DNA of 64,000 nucleotides from Garcia nutans (lineage: Eukaryota > Streptophyta > Magnoliopsida > Malpighiales > Euphorbiaceae): the NCBI GenBank assembly GCA_947685225.1, contig CANTUV010000007.1, positions 17,132,501 through 17,196,500 on the forward strand, written 5' to 3'. Numbering within the stretch: the stretch's first letter is position 1; every line of letters starts with the position of its first letter. The position numbers and the translations under genes were made by a program. The notes beneath the pieces are model-generated. The model saw only the letters and a program-made list of their open reading frames with translations, was not told the DNA's origin and ran no database searches. Positions 19,863 through 31,398 of the stretch are shown piece by piece.

Positions 19863-22552
19863 TCATGCCTTGAAATCGAAATATCGAAAGTCCCGTGCCT
19901 CTTGTTGATACATTTCCACAAAATGTGCAGCAGGTCGACGACTAGCATCTAATTCCTCCTGAAGCTTCCTATTCTGCTCCTCAAGCATCCACTGTGAGCC
20001 AGAAAAGGAAAGGGTAAGTCCATACATTTTCATGCATACATGCAAGCATACATCATTATAAGATAAGAATGATTGACCAGGTAACTTAGATCAAAGCTCT
20101 GCGAATCAGATGACACATCTAAATGAGAAGGGGCAAATGGAGAAAACTGTCGCTGTATCGAGGTATCATACAGAGGGACAACCCTATAGTCAGAGGAACC
20201 AGCAACCTACAATGATCATATAAATAATTAGAATAGATAAACAAAGAGACAGTTGCAATGACAAAGTGATAGCTACCTGAGAAGTGCCAGCCCCGGAATT
20301 GCCATGGGATTGGGAAGAAGGCTCCTCCTCATCTGCTTCCTCGTCCTCATCCTCATCCACTCCCTCATCTTTTTCATCTTCTCCTTGCTCCGCTTCTATT
20401 TCTTCTTCACCTCCAGACAGCCCACAGACACCAACAGGTGACACTTCAAAACTTAGCAGATAATCCTGGATAAATTGAGAATATGACACGTCCGGTGAGA
20501 GCAGGAAGTCATGAACATCGAAACCAATATGGGAATGACTCCAAAAGGGCTCCAGCATTGCATTAGTGTTCAGAATAAATGATGGAATATCAACTGGTAC
20601 TCTGCGTCGGTTAGGTCCAAGGAACCAGTCATGTATTTTATCGCCTAGAAACCACCCACTAGAGACCGGGCCAGCCATAATTCGACGAGAGTTGTGCAAA
20701 GGCATTGCATCATGCATCTAATCCAGCTATTTTTCTCTTCAGCTCTCCACCACGCTGTATCCACCTGTAGAAAAGCAAACCGGTAATTTATCTCTTATCA
20801 TAGGTTTGATATTAGCATTCACATTTTTCTTTCTTGATCCCAGGTCAGATGACTCAAGTGGTAACGGTGAGAGTGCACATGGTGACTCCCAGACACTTCC
20901 TTGCGACCCGACAACCAAACACCCAACCTTGGAAAATTGACTCGTGGCTGTGTAATGTTTGGAACCCTCACCAAGTTATGCTCGTATGCCCAGACCTGTA
21001 CATAAAAGAGAACATCAAGTCTATGCACATGCATTATGTGGATCAATAATTTTAAAGGAAATAGCACCTCAACAATGGCCGCGAAACCAATAAAGGATCT
21101 TTTCTTCCTGTAGAGCACATCAAAACCATGATAAAGACAAGCTAGACCAGCTTCCCCCCATGCATAAGAAGATACGCGACCCAAGTCAGAAAGGGCGCGC
21201 AATACAGATAAGTGAATGGCATACTCGGTGCTACCTAAAATGGTTGCCTCCAATAAATATAACAAAAATCCCCAACTATATTGTTTTACCCTCTCACCCT
21301 GCACGGGTCGAGTGTACTTTATCCAATACTTTCGGATGGGCTCAAATTGAATCTTATATGACTTTCTATATCGAGGCTTGACACCGATCAATTGTCAGAT
21401 TTCTTCTTCTTTCAAAATATTGCAGGTCAAATGGACAGGGGTTCCATCACATCGGAGGCCGGTTATAGCAGCAAAGTCAACCGGACTAATTGTCATCTCT
21501 TCAATGGGCAAGTGAAAAGTATGAGTTGTGTCCAAACATCATTCTGCAAGCGCCTAGATCACGCTCCTGTCTATTTGATAGCTCCGTACTGGTAATTGCA
21601 AAATGAAGTCCTCAAAACCACTTTCCCGCACCATTCTCTTTACTGCAGGCGGGGCCTGGTCATACCACTTACGGGCCTTGTGAATATTTCCTCCTACTTT
21701 GATATCGTAACCATCATGCTGCCCAAATGCAGGTAAGTCTAGTTAAGTACACATGTAATTTCACACACACACTTAAAAAAAAGTATAACTATAATAATAA
21801 ATAAATAAAAAGTAAATAATAGTAATATGAAATAGTAAATAATATAGAATATGTTAAATATTAAAAAATTAATTAAATTAAAAAAATTTTAAAAAAATTA
21901 AAAAAATTAAAAATTAAAATAATAATAAGATAAAATAAATAATAAAATAATAAATAATAAATAATAATAAATAATAATAATAAATAAATAAATAATAATA
22001 AATAATAAATAATAAATTAAAAAAATTATTATTAAATTAAAATAAAAGGAAATACTTTTGTATAAATGTGTAAAGCAAAATAATAATAACGATAAAAAAT
22101 AATAAATAATAAAATAAATATAATAAAATAAATAAATAAAAAAATAAAAAATAATAAGAAAGAAATAATAATAAAAATAAAAATAAATAAAAAGGGGACA
22201 CAAATAAATAATTTCTCGCACAACAATTGATGTGTTTCATTCTTACACAATCATTTTTCATGCATAAATTTTGTCAAATAAATTCTGCTACATACTTATT
22301 CTTGTATAATCTATATGAACATAATTATACTAACAAATTTTGCAATAAATTACTTATATGTACGGAAAAATATCACTTACCGGTATTTTATCTTTGGAAC
22401 TCCGATGGAGATGCATGCCGGGTAACATTGGAATTTGCACAATTTCATTATCTCGAAGGTAAGAAATCAATTCATTATTTGACCGAGTCCTATGCCTTGA
22501 AGAGTGTTGGACGACTGATATGGTAACTGATTGAGATTTATGAATCTTATAA
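19863..22552 (-). pseudogene. Antisense plant mobile domain (PMD) gene inside T1, spliced but broken
   Basis: Exons can be read on the minus strand. A (to 22381, ends before GTAAGTG) has MLPGMHLHRSSKDKIP. B (21718-21068) has THTFHLPIEEMTI, VDFAAITGLRCDGTPV and SYAWGEAGLACLYHGFD. C (20995-20823) has VWAYEHNLVRVPNI. D (20764-20277) ends in an acidic run, DEGVDEDEDEEADEEE. E begins at 20206. F (19991-19863) is a coiled coil, WMLEEQNRKLQEELDASRR. A/B, B/C, C/D and D/E keep reading phase and have GT-AG ends; introns are about 662, 72, 58 and 70 bp. The E/F donor is unclear. These are the signature blocks of the aminotransferase-like plant mobile domain (MAIN-like proteins, linked to silencing and genome stability). 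In-frame stops at 21554-21556, 21539-21541 and 21395-21397, and a stop with frameshift near 20710, break it. Confidence 0.8.
21770..22200. repeat. AAT/AAAT-rich low-complexity tract in PMD intron
   Basis: Nearly pure A and T with AATAAT and AAATAAAT runs, lying in the first intron of the antisense PMD gene. Minus-strand frames rich in Phe, Tyr and Ile (21907-22261) come from this composition and are not proteins. Confidence 0.85.
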
Positions 22553-22674
22553 TACTAACAGTGTTTAGTTTGAAAGGAAAGAAATAATACGAACTCTTTA
22601 TAAAAAATGAAATGAAGAAATGAGCTGCTTATATAGAGGAACGACAAAGGAAAAAAAATAAAATTCAAAAAGTA

Positions 22675-22850
22675 AATTTTACTATTGATGATAGTAAATT
22701 TTACTATTGATGAATAGTAAATTACTATTTATAAATAGTAAATTACTATTGATAAATAGTAGGTTACTATTTACAAATAATAGGTTACTATTTACGAATA
22801 GTAAATAGTGCATGAATAGTGACTACACAGTAAATAAACAGTAAATTCAA
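22675..22850. repeat. Short palindromic array AGTAAATTACTATT
   Basis: Six or more copies of ATAGTAAATTACTAT-like units, each nearly self-complementary, occur in 170 bp just upstream of the antisense PMD gene (that is, in its promoter region). Confidence 0.75.
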
Positions 22851-23024
22851 TCATTTAATTTATTCATTCAAATACTTGCGTGTATATAAATATTTGTTAC
22901 ACTATTTAAATATTTTTACACGCAGGGGGCAAGGAGAAGATATGTGCATGGTAAAAATTAGCTAAAGTTTTTGCAAATTATTTTAGCATACTACTGACTA
23001 CAAGTATTTTTTGCAAATAGTTAA

Positions 23025-23610
23025 ATCCCGGGTCCATAACCCAAATCATCTCAGGACCATAACCCAAGTCTTTACCGGGTCCAGAACCCAAACCATCTCG
23101 GGTCTAAAGTCCAAGTCTTTTTCAAGTCTAGAACTCGAACCGGGTTCAGAACCCAAATCATCCCGGGTCCAGAACCCAAGTCTTTTCTGAGTCTAGAACT
23201 CAAACCGGGTCCAGAATCCAAACCATCTCCGGTCCAGAACCCAAGCCTTTTCTGAGTCCAGAACTCAAACCGGGTCCAGAACCTAAATTATTTCGAGTCC
23301 AGAACCCAAATCTTTTCCGAGTTCAGAACTCAAACCGGGTCCAGAACCCAAATCATCTCTGGTCTAGATCCCAAGTCATTTCTGAGTCTATAATTCGAAC
23401 CGGGTCCAGAACCCAAACTATCCCGGGTCTAGAGCCCAAGTCTTTTTCAAGTCCAGAACTCGAATCGGATCCAGAACCCAAACCATCTCGAGTCCAGAAC
23501 CCAAGTCTTTTTTGAGTCTAGAACTCGAACTGGGTCCAGAACCCAAGTCTTTTTTGATTTCAGAACTCAAACTAGGTCCAGAAACTAAAACTAAAGCCAT
23601 CTCAAGAAAA
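23025..23610 (+). repeat. Minisatellite in T1 3' untranslated region
   Basis: About nine units of about 65 bp, each holding two CGGGTCCAGAACCCAA-like half-units and a GAGTCTAGAACTCAAAC part. The array ends about 70 bp before the polypurine tract of T1. Tandem arrays at this place are known from Tat-lineage elements and can seed satellite DNA. Confidence 0.88.
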
Positions 23611-23680
23611 TTAAGTCTATTTTTGCCAAAATTAAAAGTCTTGTTGCTTTTCACTCTCTGAATCAATTCAAGATTGTTCA

Positions 23681-23694
23681 AGCAGGGGGCAAAC
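23681..23694 (+). other. T1 polypurine tract
   Basis: AGCAGGGGGCAAAC directly precedes the LTR start TGTAGACCC at 23695. Confidence 0.8.
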
Positions 23695-25770
23695 TGTAGA
23701 CCCTTAATTTTAATCCCAATTTGATTGGTCCTAATTAAAGATACCAAAATAAAATTAATCCGACTTTAAATATATAAACTTAGTTTATAATTTTTAAAGG
23801 AGTCGGTTCGGATTAAAGAGGCATATATTTAATTGTAAAACCCTAAAATCAAGTAGAATTGGCCCAAATTAAAATTTTTGGTCCATAAGTTAAAAAAGGC
23901 CAGAATAATTTAAGTGAGACCGGCCTGGGAGACATTAGCATGCCTCATGTCGATCTGGCAGCCCAGATCGACATGAGGTTGGACTCATGTCGACCTGGGC
24001 AAGCTAGGTCGACATGAGCATGCCTCATGTCGACTTGGGTAGCCCAAGGTCGACATGAGGTTGGTCTCATGTCGACCTAGGGCAACCAGGCTGACATGGA
24101 TTCAATATATTTCCTAATTCAACTAGAATTTGTTTTAGGGACTGATTTATATTAGGTTAAGGATTCTGAGTGAGGTTCGACTATAAATATTAACATTTCA
24201 GAATTCAAAAATGGGGGAGAAAACATTAACAAGGGAACATTAAGAAGGGATGACAAGGAAGATTAACAAAGTAGCAAGGAACATTAAAGAGAGTTGGCAA
24301 CAAACAGAAAAGATTAGCAGCAAACATTCATCAGTAATCAATCCATTAAAGACAGCAACGCTGTCTTTATTAATTGTTCATCCAGAAGTTAATTGTGGAG
24401 GAACCAACGAGCGGATGTTTGATCTTTAATCATGAATTATTTATGTTTACAGTAGTTTCATTTCTTTGATTAATAAGAACATGCATGCAATAACTTGATC
24501 TTTGAACACACAGTACCTTGATCTTTGAGCATGCAGTAAATAGGTTTTTGTTTTAATAACTTTAATCGTTTGCTTTGGTTTTTATTTTAATAACTTTAAT
24601 CATTTGTTTTAATTATCACATTGATCAATTAGTATTCTTTATCCCACTAGCATATTTCATAAAACATAAAACTATCCAGTAGTCAACAATTAATTGTTAA
24701 AATCTATCTTGTTTGCTTTAACTTCAAGAACCGTATGTTATTTCATTAAAACTCAAAACCTCAAACTATTTTTATCCAAAAGCCTAAACCATTTCATTAT
24801 TAAACTCCAAAATATTGATTATTTTTCCAAAACCTTAATTTATTTTTCCAAATCCAAAATTGTGTTTTTTTAGTAGTAAGTCAATTCCAAAAACCCTAAC
24901 TATCCAAAACCCTAATTCCAAAACCCTAGTTTTAAAAACCCTAAAAATCCTAATTTCAAAACCCTAATTATAAAACTTTAGTTTCTAAAACCCTAAGTTC
25001 CAAAATCCTAAATTTAATTGATAATTCTTTAAAACCCTAAATTTATATATTTATTGCTTTTTTTAATTTTAGATTTGATTATATAGTTTATTATATTTTT
25101 TTGATGGTTGATTTATTTAATTTCAATATTTGATTTATTTAATTTATCATAGATGGATATTTTCTTTATTATTATGATTATTATTTATATGTTTTAGTAT
25201 TAAAAGTGTAAGAGGTATGTTTCCATTTTGGGGGTACCTCATTAGTTAAATATCATGTAATTTAAATTGCTTTTATATTTTAGACCAATGTAAAAGACGT
25301 GTTTCTACCTTTTGGTGGGTGTCATATTAGTTTAGACATGGATTATGTAAGGGCATGTTTTCATCTTCGGATGGGCGTCTATTTATTTGCTTTGTTTGGA
25401 CATTGTTTTGATTTTTAATATAACGATGCTTTATTTCAATTGTTGTGTGTAATATGGATAATATTGTTATGTCTAAGAATTTTATAAAATTAAGATCTGT
25501 AAAGTAGGCTGGTTCCAATGAACCGGGCGTTGTGGGGGTGCTGGCCCATTTCTCACCTTCCCCAAACATACCCAACTTTCCAAATTCATTAGGGGGTTGG
25601 GGATTCCTTAGGAATCGAGTCATCCACCCCTTTCTTTTTCTCGGCCCGTCCGGGTGGCGACTCAATTTTCTCCGGACTTAGGTTCGTGTTCTCTAAGGCT
25701 CCGAGCCTAAACAGTGTCGATGTGGCAAGAACCATTCCACCGGGAGTGGGGGCAAAAATCTCCGCTCACA
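23695..25770 (+). repeat. T1 3' LTR (2,076 bp)
   Basis: Runs from TGTAGACCC to GCTCACA. It holds a cluster of CATGTCGAC/GTCGACATG palindromes (23930-24100), an AACCCTAA-rich part (24880-25050) and a 3' part shared with 15223-15937. The next base, 25771, continues the RNase H reading frame of T2 on the minus strand, which fixes the boundary. The 25327-25665 minus-strand frame is inside the LTR and not a gene. Confidence 0.88.
23930..24105. repeat. CATGTCGAC/GTCGACATG palindrome cluster
   Basis: Eight or so alternating copies of CTCATGTCGACCTGGG and its reverse complement near the LTR start. The layout equals that at 2420-2712, but with an unrelated motif. Confidence 0.8.
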
Positions 25771-26427
25771 GTGATATTCACCTCTCTAAACGAAATTGAA
25801 AATGTTCTAGAACCAGGGCTTCTTATCTGACACCTGAACTATAGAACAATATGTTGGCTAGGTTTTCACATCAATAGTGATGGAACAAATTAGCATGTCC
25901 TTTCCTATATGGGTCATGGTTGCCATGGTGGCCAAAGCATTAGTAAATTAATTCCTAGTTTGAGGTAGGTAATGGAATGAAACCTCTTTAAACTAATTTG
26001 CTAGGTTTTCCAAGCGCCAATGGTAAGGAACCAGATTCTCTTCTCTTATTTTCCACTTCTCTAATGCTTGGAATACAATAAGGGCAGAATCTCCACACAC
26101 CTTTAAGCTCTTGACATTTAACTTCAAGGCTATCTCTAACTCGGTTATGCAGGCTTCATATTCTGCCTCATTGTTTGTGACTTCAAAAGCCAACTTAAGT
26201 GCCATTAGAATATGCTCTTCTTCTAGGGTGATGAGAACAATGTCAATGCCACAATCTTTTTGGTTGGATGCACCATAAAAGTACATGACCCACACCTCTT
26301 TATCAATGCTCATGATATCTTCATCTGGGAGTTCTGGCTCCTCTAATATGTCTTGAACTGGCTCTGCAGCCAGTACACTACCCTTGATTACTTTGCAGGC
26401 TACAAATTTAATGTCAAAGGTGGACAA
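25771..26427 (-). pseudogene. T2 RNase H, Tat type, damaged
   Basis: The frame shows VMYFYGASNQKDCGIDIVL, VTNNEAEYEACITELEIAL and VCGDSALIVFQALEKWK, the Tat-lineage RNase H pattern. The canonical YFDGASN is YFYGASN here, so the first catalytic Asp is lost; the Glu (NNEAEYEA) and Asp (GDSAL) blocks remain. After residue LENLAN the similarity continues with stops (VSFHYLPQTRN, GEYH) right up to the T1 boundary at 25771. RNase H removes the RNA template during cDNA synthesis. This copy is inactive. Confidence 0.85.
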
Positions 26428-26791
26428 AACTGCCAGCCATCATGCCATTTTGCTATCAAGAACTTATTTTTCCATAAGGAATTTCAAGGCACTCTAATTT
26501 GCAATTATTTGTGTGGTGTAAGAGGCCAAGTAGTGGCATATTTTTTTAACATACCTATACCAGTGTCAAACATAACTTTTCAATCTGATTGTATTTAAGC
26601 TCATAGGCTAATAACCTTTTGCTAAGGTAATAAATGGCAAAATCCTTTCTTGAGTCTTCCTCATGTTGAGCAAGCATGGCGCCCATTGCTTCTTCAGTAA
26701 CTAAATGATAAAGGAGTAAAGGGTCACTAAGCCTTAATGGTTGCAGAACGGGTGGTGATAAAAGGTGTTGTTTGATCTTTTCAAATGCATC

Positions 26792-27600
26792 TTAACATTT
26801 GTCATTCCATTTGGTTAGGGCATATTTCTTGAGTAGTTTAAAGATTGTACTACATACATTGGCCATTTGAGAAATGAACCAGCTAATGTACTGCAAGCGA
26901 CCCATGATTTCTTTTTCCATCTTGGGTGATGGCATTTTTAAAATTACTTTAGATTTAGCAGGGTCAACCTCGATTCTCTGGGAACTAACCATGTGCCTCA
27001 GAAATATTCTGGAAGCTACCACAAACACACATTTTGCAGGATTGAGTTTCAAGTTATACTGCCAGAGTCTAAGGAAGAATCATCTTAAGGCCTCTATGGG
27101 CATCTCAACTTTCTTTGACTTAATGATCATAACATCCACATAGACTTCCACATCTTAGTGCATTATGTCATGATAGAGCATAGTGGCCATCCTTTGATAG
27201 GTTGCCCCAACTTTTTTGAGGCCAAATGGCATGATCCTATAACAATAAGTGCCCCACTTGGCAATGAAAGCTGTCTTTTCCCTGTAAAGAAAATGAACCA
27301 TGATTTGATTCTACCCAACATAGAGGTCGGTTAATGAAACCACCTTGGACTTGGTTAATCTATCAACTAGGAGAATAATATGTGGTAGAGGGAAGTCATC
27401 ATGTCGAGTTGAGATCTCTATAATCCACACACATGCAAACTTTCCCATCTTTCTTTGGATCTGGCACAATATTGGCTAGCTATTGAGGCTACATGATGGG
27501 CTCTATGAACTTGTTTACTAGTAGCTTGGCTATTTCTTTCTTAATCTTTAAGGACCATTCTGGCTTGAGCCGGCGAAGTTTCTGCTTGACTAGCTTCATG
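26792..27600 (-). pseudogene. T2 reverse transcriptase, catalytic motif altered
   Basis: Reading left on the minus strand, blocks EKTAFIAKWGTYCYRIMPFG, then VEVYVDVMIIKSKK, then MKLNPAKCVFVV and IEVDPAKSKVILKMPSP are typical of Tat RT palm and thumb. The catalytic YVDD is YVDV (27131-27142), so one metal-binding Asp is missing. A TAA interrupts just before it and further stops and frame changes follow upstream. The region 26428-26791 links RT to RNase H and is also broken. Confidence 0.82.
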
Positions 27601-28423
27601 TGATCAATGTGGGGACCTTATGAACTACTATAGAAGGTTTCGGTCCTGTTATATCACTCACTTCCTATCCTAATCAATCTTGGAATTCTTAAAGAAGCAG
27701 TCTTAAATCTTGTTTACAAATGGATGATGTTATAATGTATGCATTTCTTCACACTCCTGATATTCCCATATTTATTTCTTATTTATCTTCATTATTTTCA
27801 TTAATATTGAATATTCCATAATGCTCACCAAGAGACAAAGGTAAGTAAATAGAAATCTTGGAACTTTTGTTAATGATGAAAAGATTACAAGGTTTTTCAT
27901 TACAAACGAACTCAAGATCAGACGATTCCAAGGAATTAGATTTAGAAATGGAAAACTCAGACTTTGAACTAGTTGACTCAAACTTAGGCTCAAATTCATG
28001 TCAAAAATTGACTTAGAGTTTGACTTGAATTTGAACTCAAACTGGATTCTTGGCTTAGAATTTGCCATAGGCTTAGAATCTGTCTGGAGGGTTATCTGTT
28101 GAATAGACTAGATATCTAACTCTACTTTAGATAGGGTAGACTCTGATGATGGACCTCCATTTCTTTCAAAATGCCAATTGTAGGTATTCCCGTAGTTGAT
28201 TGGATCAGGTGGCTGAAATTTGATTCTGCTTCTTCTTCTAACACAACTACTTGAAACAGACTAGGATCCATGTTATCCTTGAAATCTTGTCCCGTCTTGA
28301 AGGCATGCCTACTATCTTCTAAGCTATGCTTGACAGTAAAGAAAATTTCAAAACTCGAAGTTAGTTCATTAGTGATGGGATTCATCCATGGTTCGGGGAA
28401 TCTATAATAAAGGGAATTTATTC
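27601..28423 (-). pseudogene. T2 pol N-terminal part, left half
   Basis: Contains the 87-codon frame FEIFFTVKHSLEDSRHAF (28122-28385), a charged linker of the kind that precedes RT in Tat pol, plus scraps at 27772-28068. The frame runs into the G2 insertion at 28424 and resumes at 38870-38992, in phase once G2 and one copy of the duplication are set aside. Confidence 0.6.
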
Positions 28424-31223
28424 TGTAACATCCGTAATTTTTAAAAATAAAATAAAATAAAATAAAATAAATTTAATTAATAATTTAAATAAAACATTGA
28501 AGGATTTTAAGTGAAAAAGTAAAGAGTATATGTGAAATATTCATTAAATATACATAACATATACAAAAATCAACTTTTAAATAGAAAAAGTCAAAAGACA
28601 AATGGCAAAATGGTAATTACACTTTGTAAAACTAAAATTATTTAAATAAATTAAAAATAAATTATTTTTAAATAGAAGAGGTAAAATATGATTTTTAATA
28701 AATAAATAAATAATTATTAAAAATATAATAATATATATATATATATGGTCATATTTTTTTAAGTGGAAAGAAAGAGAAAATTTTAAATTTTAAAATTTCC
28801 TTCTTCTTCTTCATGTTGGCTGGATTTCCATAGACACCAAGGGAGAGATTTCTTCATCTTCCAAGCTTCCATAATTGAAAGGAATTCAAGGTTTCAAGTA
28901 AAATTTTGGTAATTTTCTCTTGAATTAGTAAGTTCTCAACTTTATTTCTTTGGATTTCATGATGTTGTGATTGTGTGGATTTTGAAATTTTCTATTAGCA
29001 TGATTTAATTATTTAATTGGATATGTATTAAGTTATTTTGGGTAGTTAACAATGAATTTTAAGTTGGATTGAAGAAATGGTTAAGTTTGGGATGAGTTGG
29101 TTGAAGAGAGAGAATTTAGGGTTATGGAACATATGGACTTTTGAAATTATGAGTTTTAATTGTACAAATTGATTTCAAATGTGTTGTTTTGATGCATAAA
29201 CAAGGATTTTAAAGTCAAATGATGGATTTAACCAAGTTTGGTAAGAGTTTGGATAAAGTAGTGTTGAATTTAGGGTTTTGGAAAGGGAATTTTTAAAAAA
29301 TGGTGAATTGTTTGATTTTAATATTTAAATCATGTTATTTCATGATATTAGTGATAGAAATAAGCTTGGATTAATAATTGGAATAAGTTGGATTGAAGAA
29401 CCTTCATTGGTGAAGGTTATTCCATTTTAGGGTTTTGTATAAGAGTGAGTATTTAATTAATGTGATTGGTTAAAACATGTTATAATATGCTTTTAATGAT
29501 AAAAATAAACTTAAAACACTAATTTAAATGGATTAAAATGGAAGTTCAATGTTAAAGTAAGGAAAGGCTAAATTTTAGAGTTTTAATTAGAGTGATGTAT
29601 AATTAGGGTTTAATGTTGAAAATGCCTTAAAATGTGATATTAAATGATTGTATTTGATCAGATTTTGAATAGGCATTAAAGAGAGATGAACTGCCCAACC
29701 CTAGTGCTGAAGGACAACTTGAAAGTGAAGGTTTGTGAGAGATTTAGAGCTTGCATTTGAGAGCTTATTGAGTATGTATAAACTCTTGATAAATGGAAAG
29801 TGATTGCATTACATTTGGCCTAATACATTTTGGATGAAAAATGTGTTAAGCTACTTGATACATTGAACATTCATGAACATTGTGCTATGACTTATGAGTT
29901 GTTATGTATGCATTATATGCATTATAAAAAACCATTGTAAGTGGCTAAATTGAATAAAATGTGAATTATATGAATTATGTGAAAATAATCCAAAATATTT
30001 GGGTAATGTGATTTTGATGTAAAATGTCATACATTGTAATGAAATGATGAAATATGATGAATTAAGGTGGATTGACAATGGTATGAATGAAGAAAATGAG
30101 AAAATGAGGCAATGTGCCTAGTTGATTATGAGAAAATGAGAAAAAGTTTATTAGGGAGAATATGAATTAATTGTGTGCCTAGTATGTTATTCAATTTCTA
30201 GAGTTCTGTGTTTGGTGGTATGCCTATGAGGTTATCCTCATTATTTGCCTTCGGGGCTAGATGCTATGCGTTACTAATTTATGATTTGCCTTCGGGGCTA
30301 GACGTTAGGCTTCACTGATATATGATTTGCCTTCGGGGCTAGGCACTTGGTGTTAATTTGGACAAAAATGGTAACTCTGGGATATGGATAATGTATTAGT
30401 TTGTTTGGGCCCATGCGTGTATATGTTTGTATGTGAATTATAAAAAGGATGAAAAATTATATTATTAAGTGGAATTGAATGCCACATTGTGAAATAGCAT
30501 ATAAACGCATTATGCATTTGGCATTGTTTTTAAGTTTCATTATTATCAATGTTTGTACTGCTTGGCTTTTAGCTTAGCGAGATTGCATTTCATTGTGCAG
30601 GTGACAAGAGTGATCAGTTTGACCCAGATAGTTCTTCTAGACTGGGTCGGGTCTAAAAAATTGGTTGTTTATTGAGTTGATTTTGGGTACATCAAGATCA
30701 GAGCCATTTGCCATCATGTATATATTTTATATTATAGTACTTTTGATATTATGTATATTATGTCATGTTTTCGGAGTGTACATTGTAAATTATAAAGTAT
30801 ATTTTGGATAAATTGTATAATGTGGGTTTGATATGTGTTTTTGATATATATATATGTATATGCATAAATATTTTGAGGAAATGTGGAGAAATGGAGAAGT
30901 TGAGGTGGAAATGTCTAATTTGTCTTATTAGGAGTGTTTTTATACATGTGTAACTGTTGAAAAGTTGGGATGTTTAAATTATAGATAAAACTCTAGCAAA
31001 TTTTTTCCAGAGACTTTAATATAAAATACTTATTTTGGAACCTATGATTTATAAAGAATATTTTATTTGTTATTTAAATATACATTTTAAAGTATTTCAG
31101 ATTTTAAACTGAAAATGTGAAAAATTTTAGTAAACCAGATTGCGATATTTTTATACCGTATATATATATATTACATGTACTTGGGATATATATTATACGT
31201 ATATAGGGTATAAGGGTGTTACA
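28424..31223 (+). repeat. G2 5' LTR (2,800 bp)
   Basis: From TGTAACATCCGTAATTTTT to AAGGGTGTTACA. Contains a donor-like ATTA|GTAAGT (28928), the inverted-repeat bracket (30179-30205 and 30373-30399) around three TTTGCCTTCGGGGCTAG units, and the GTGCAG|GTGACA site (30600/30601). Confidence 0.9.
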
Positions 31224-31230
31224 TTTATTT

Positions 31231-31247
31231 TGGAATGAATCAGAGCC
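31231..31247 (+). other. G2 primer-binding site, disrupted
   Basis: TGGAATGAATCAGAGCC replaces TGGTATCAGAGCC: the T is replaced by AATGA, a net 4-nt insertion in the initiator tRNA-Met complement. This would weaken priming if present in the RNA. Confidence 0.75.
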
Positions 31248-31398
31248 TAGGTTTGAGGTTCTCGACCTAGGTGGGATTTTAGAGAGAGAAAATAGGGATT
31301 TTAAATATGGTTTAAATTATGATACATGCATTGACACTGACATTATATCTAATCTTTGATGTGGCAATTTTTGTTGTATTTACAAATATAGGTAGTTA

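Larger units (their letters stand above)
15223..25770 (+). mobile_element. T1: pol-less Tat-like Ty3/gypsy element with antisense PMD gene
   Basis: Order on the plus strand: partial 5' LTR (15223-15937), primer-binding site (about 15938-15957), leader, gag remnant (17085-17876), non-coding stretch, PMD pseudogene on the opposite strand (19863-22552), tandem minisatellite (about 23025-23610), polypurine tract (23681-23694) and complete 3' LTR (23695-25770). No protease, RT, RNase H or integrase is visible. The gag and the TGTAGACC LTR start are Tat-like. The right LTR end abuts the RNase H frame of T2, so T1 inserted into T2; the left flank has been lost. Antisense extra ORFs in Tat-lineage elements have, as I recall, been reported, some with plant mobile domains. 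Confidence 0.82.

Noticed and set aside
21907..22261. Hydrophobic Phe/Tyr/Ile-rich minus-strand frames, membrane-protein-like
   Set aside because: Produced by AAT/AAAT-rich low-complexity DNA inside a PMD intron.
23025..23610. CRISPR-like regular array
   Set aside because: Units are adjacent and diverged with no unique spacers, and the context is a plant retrotransposon.
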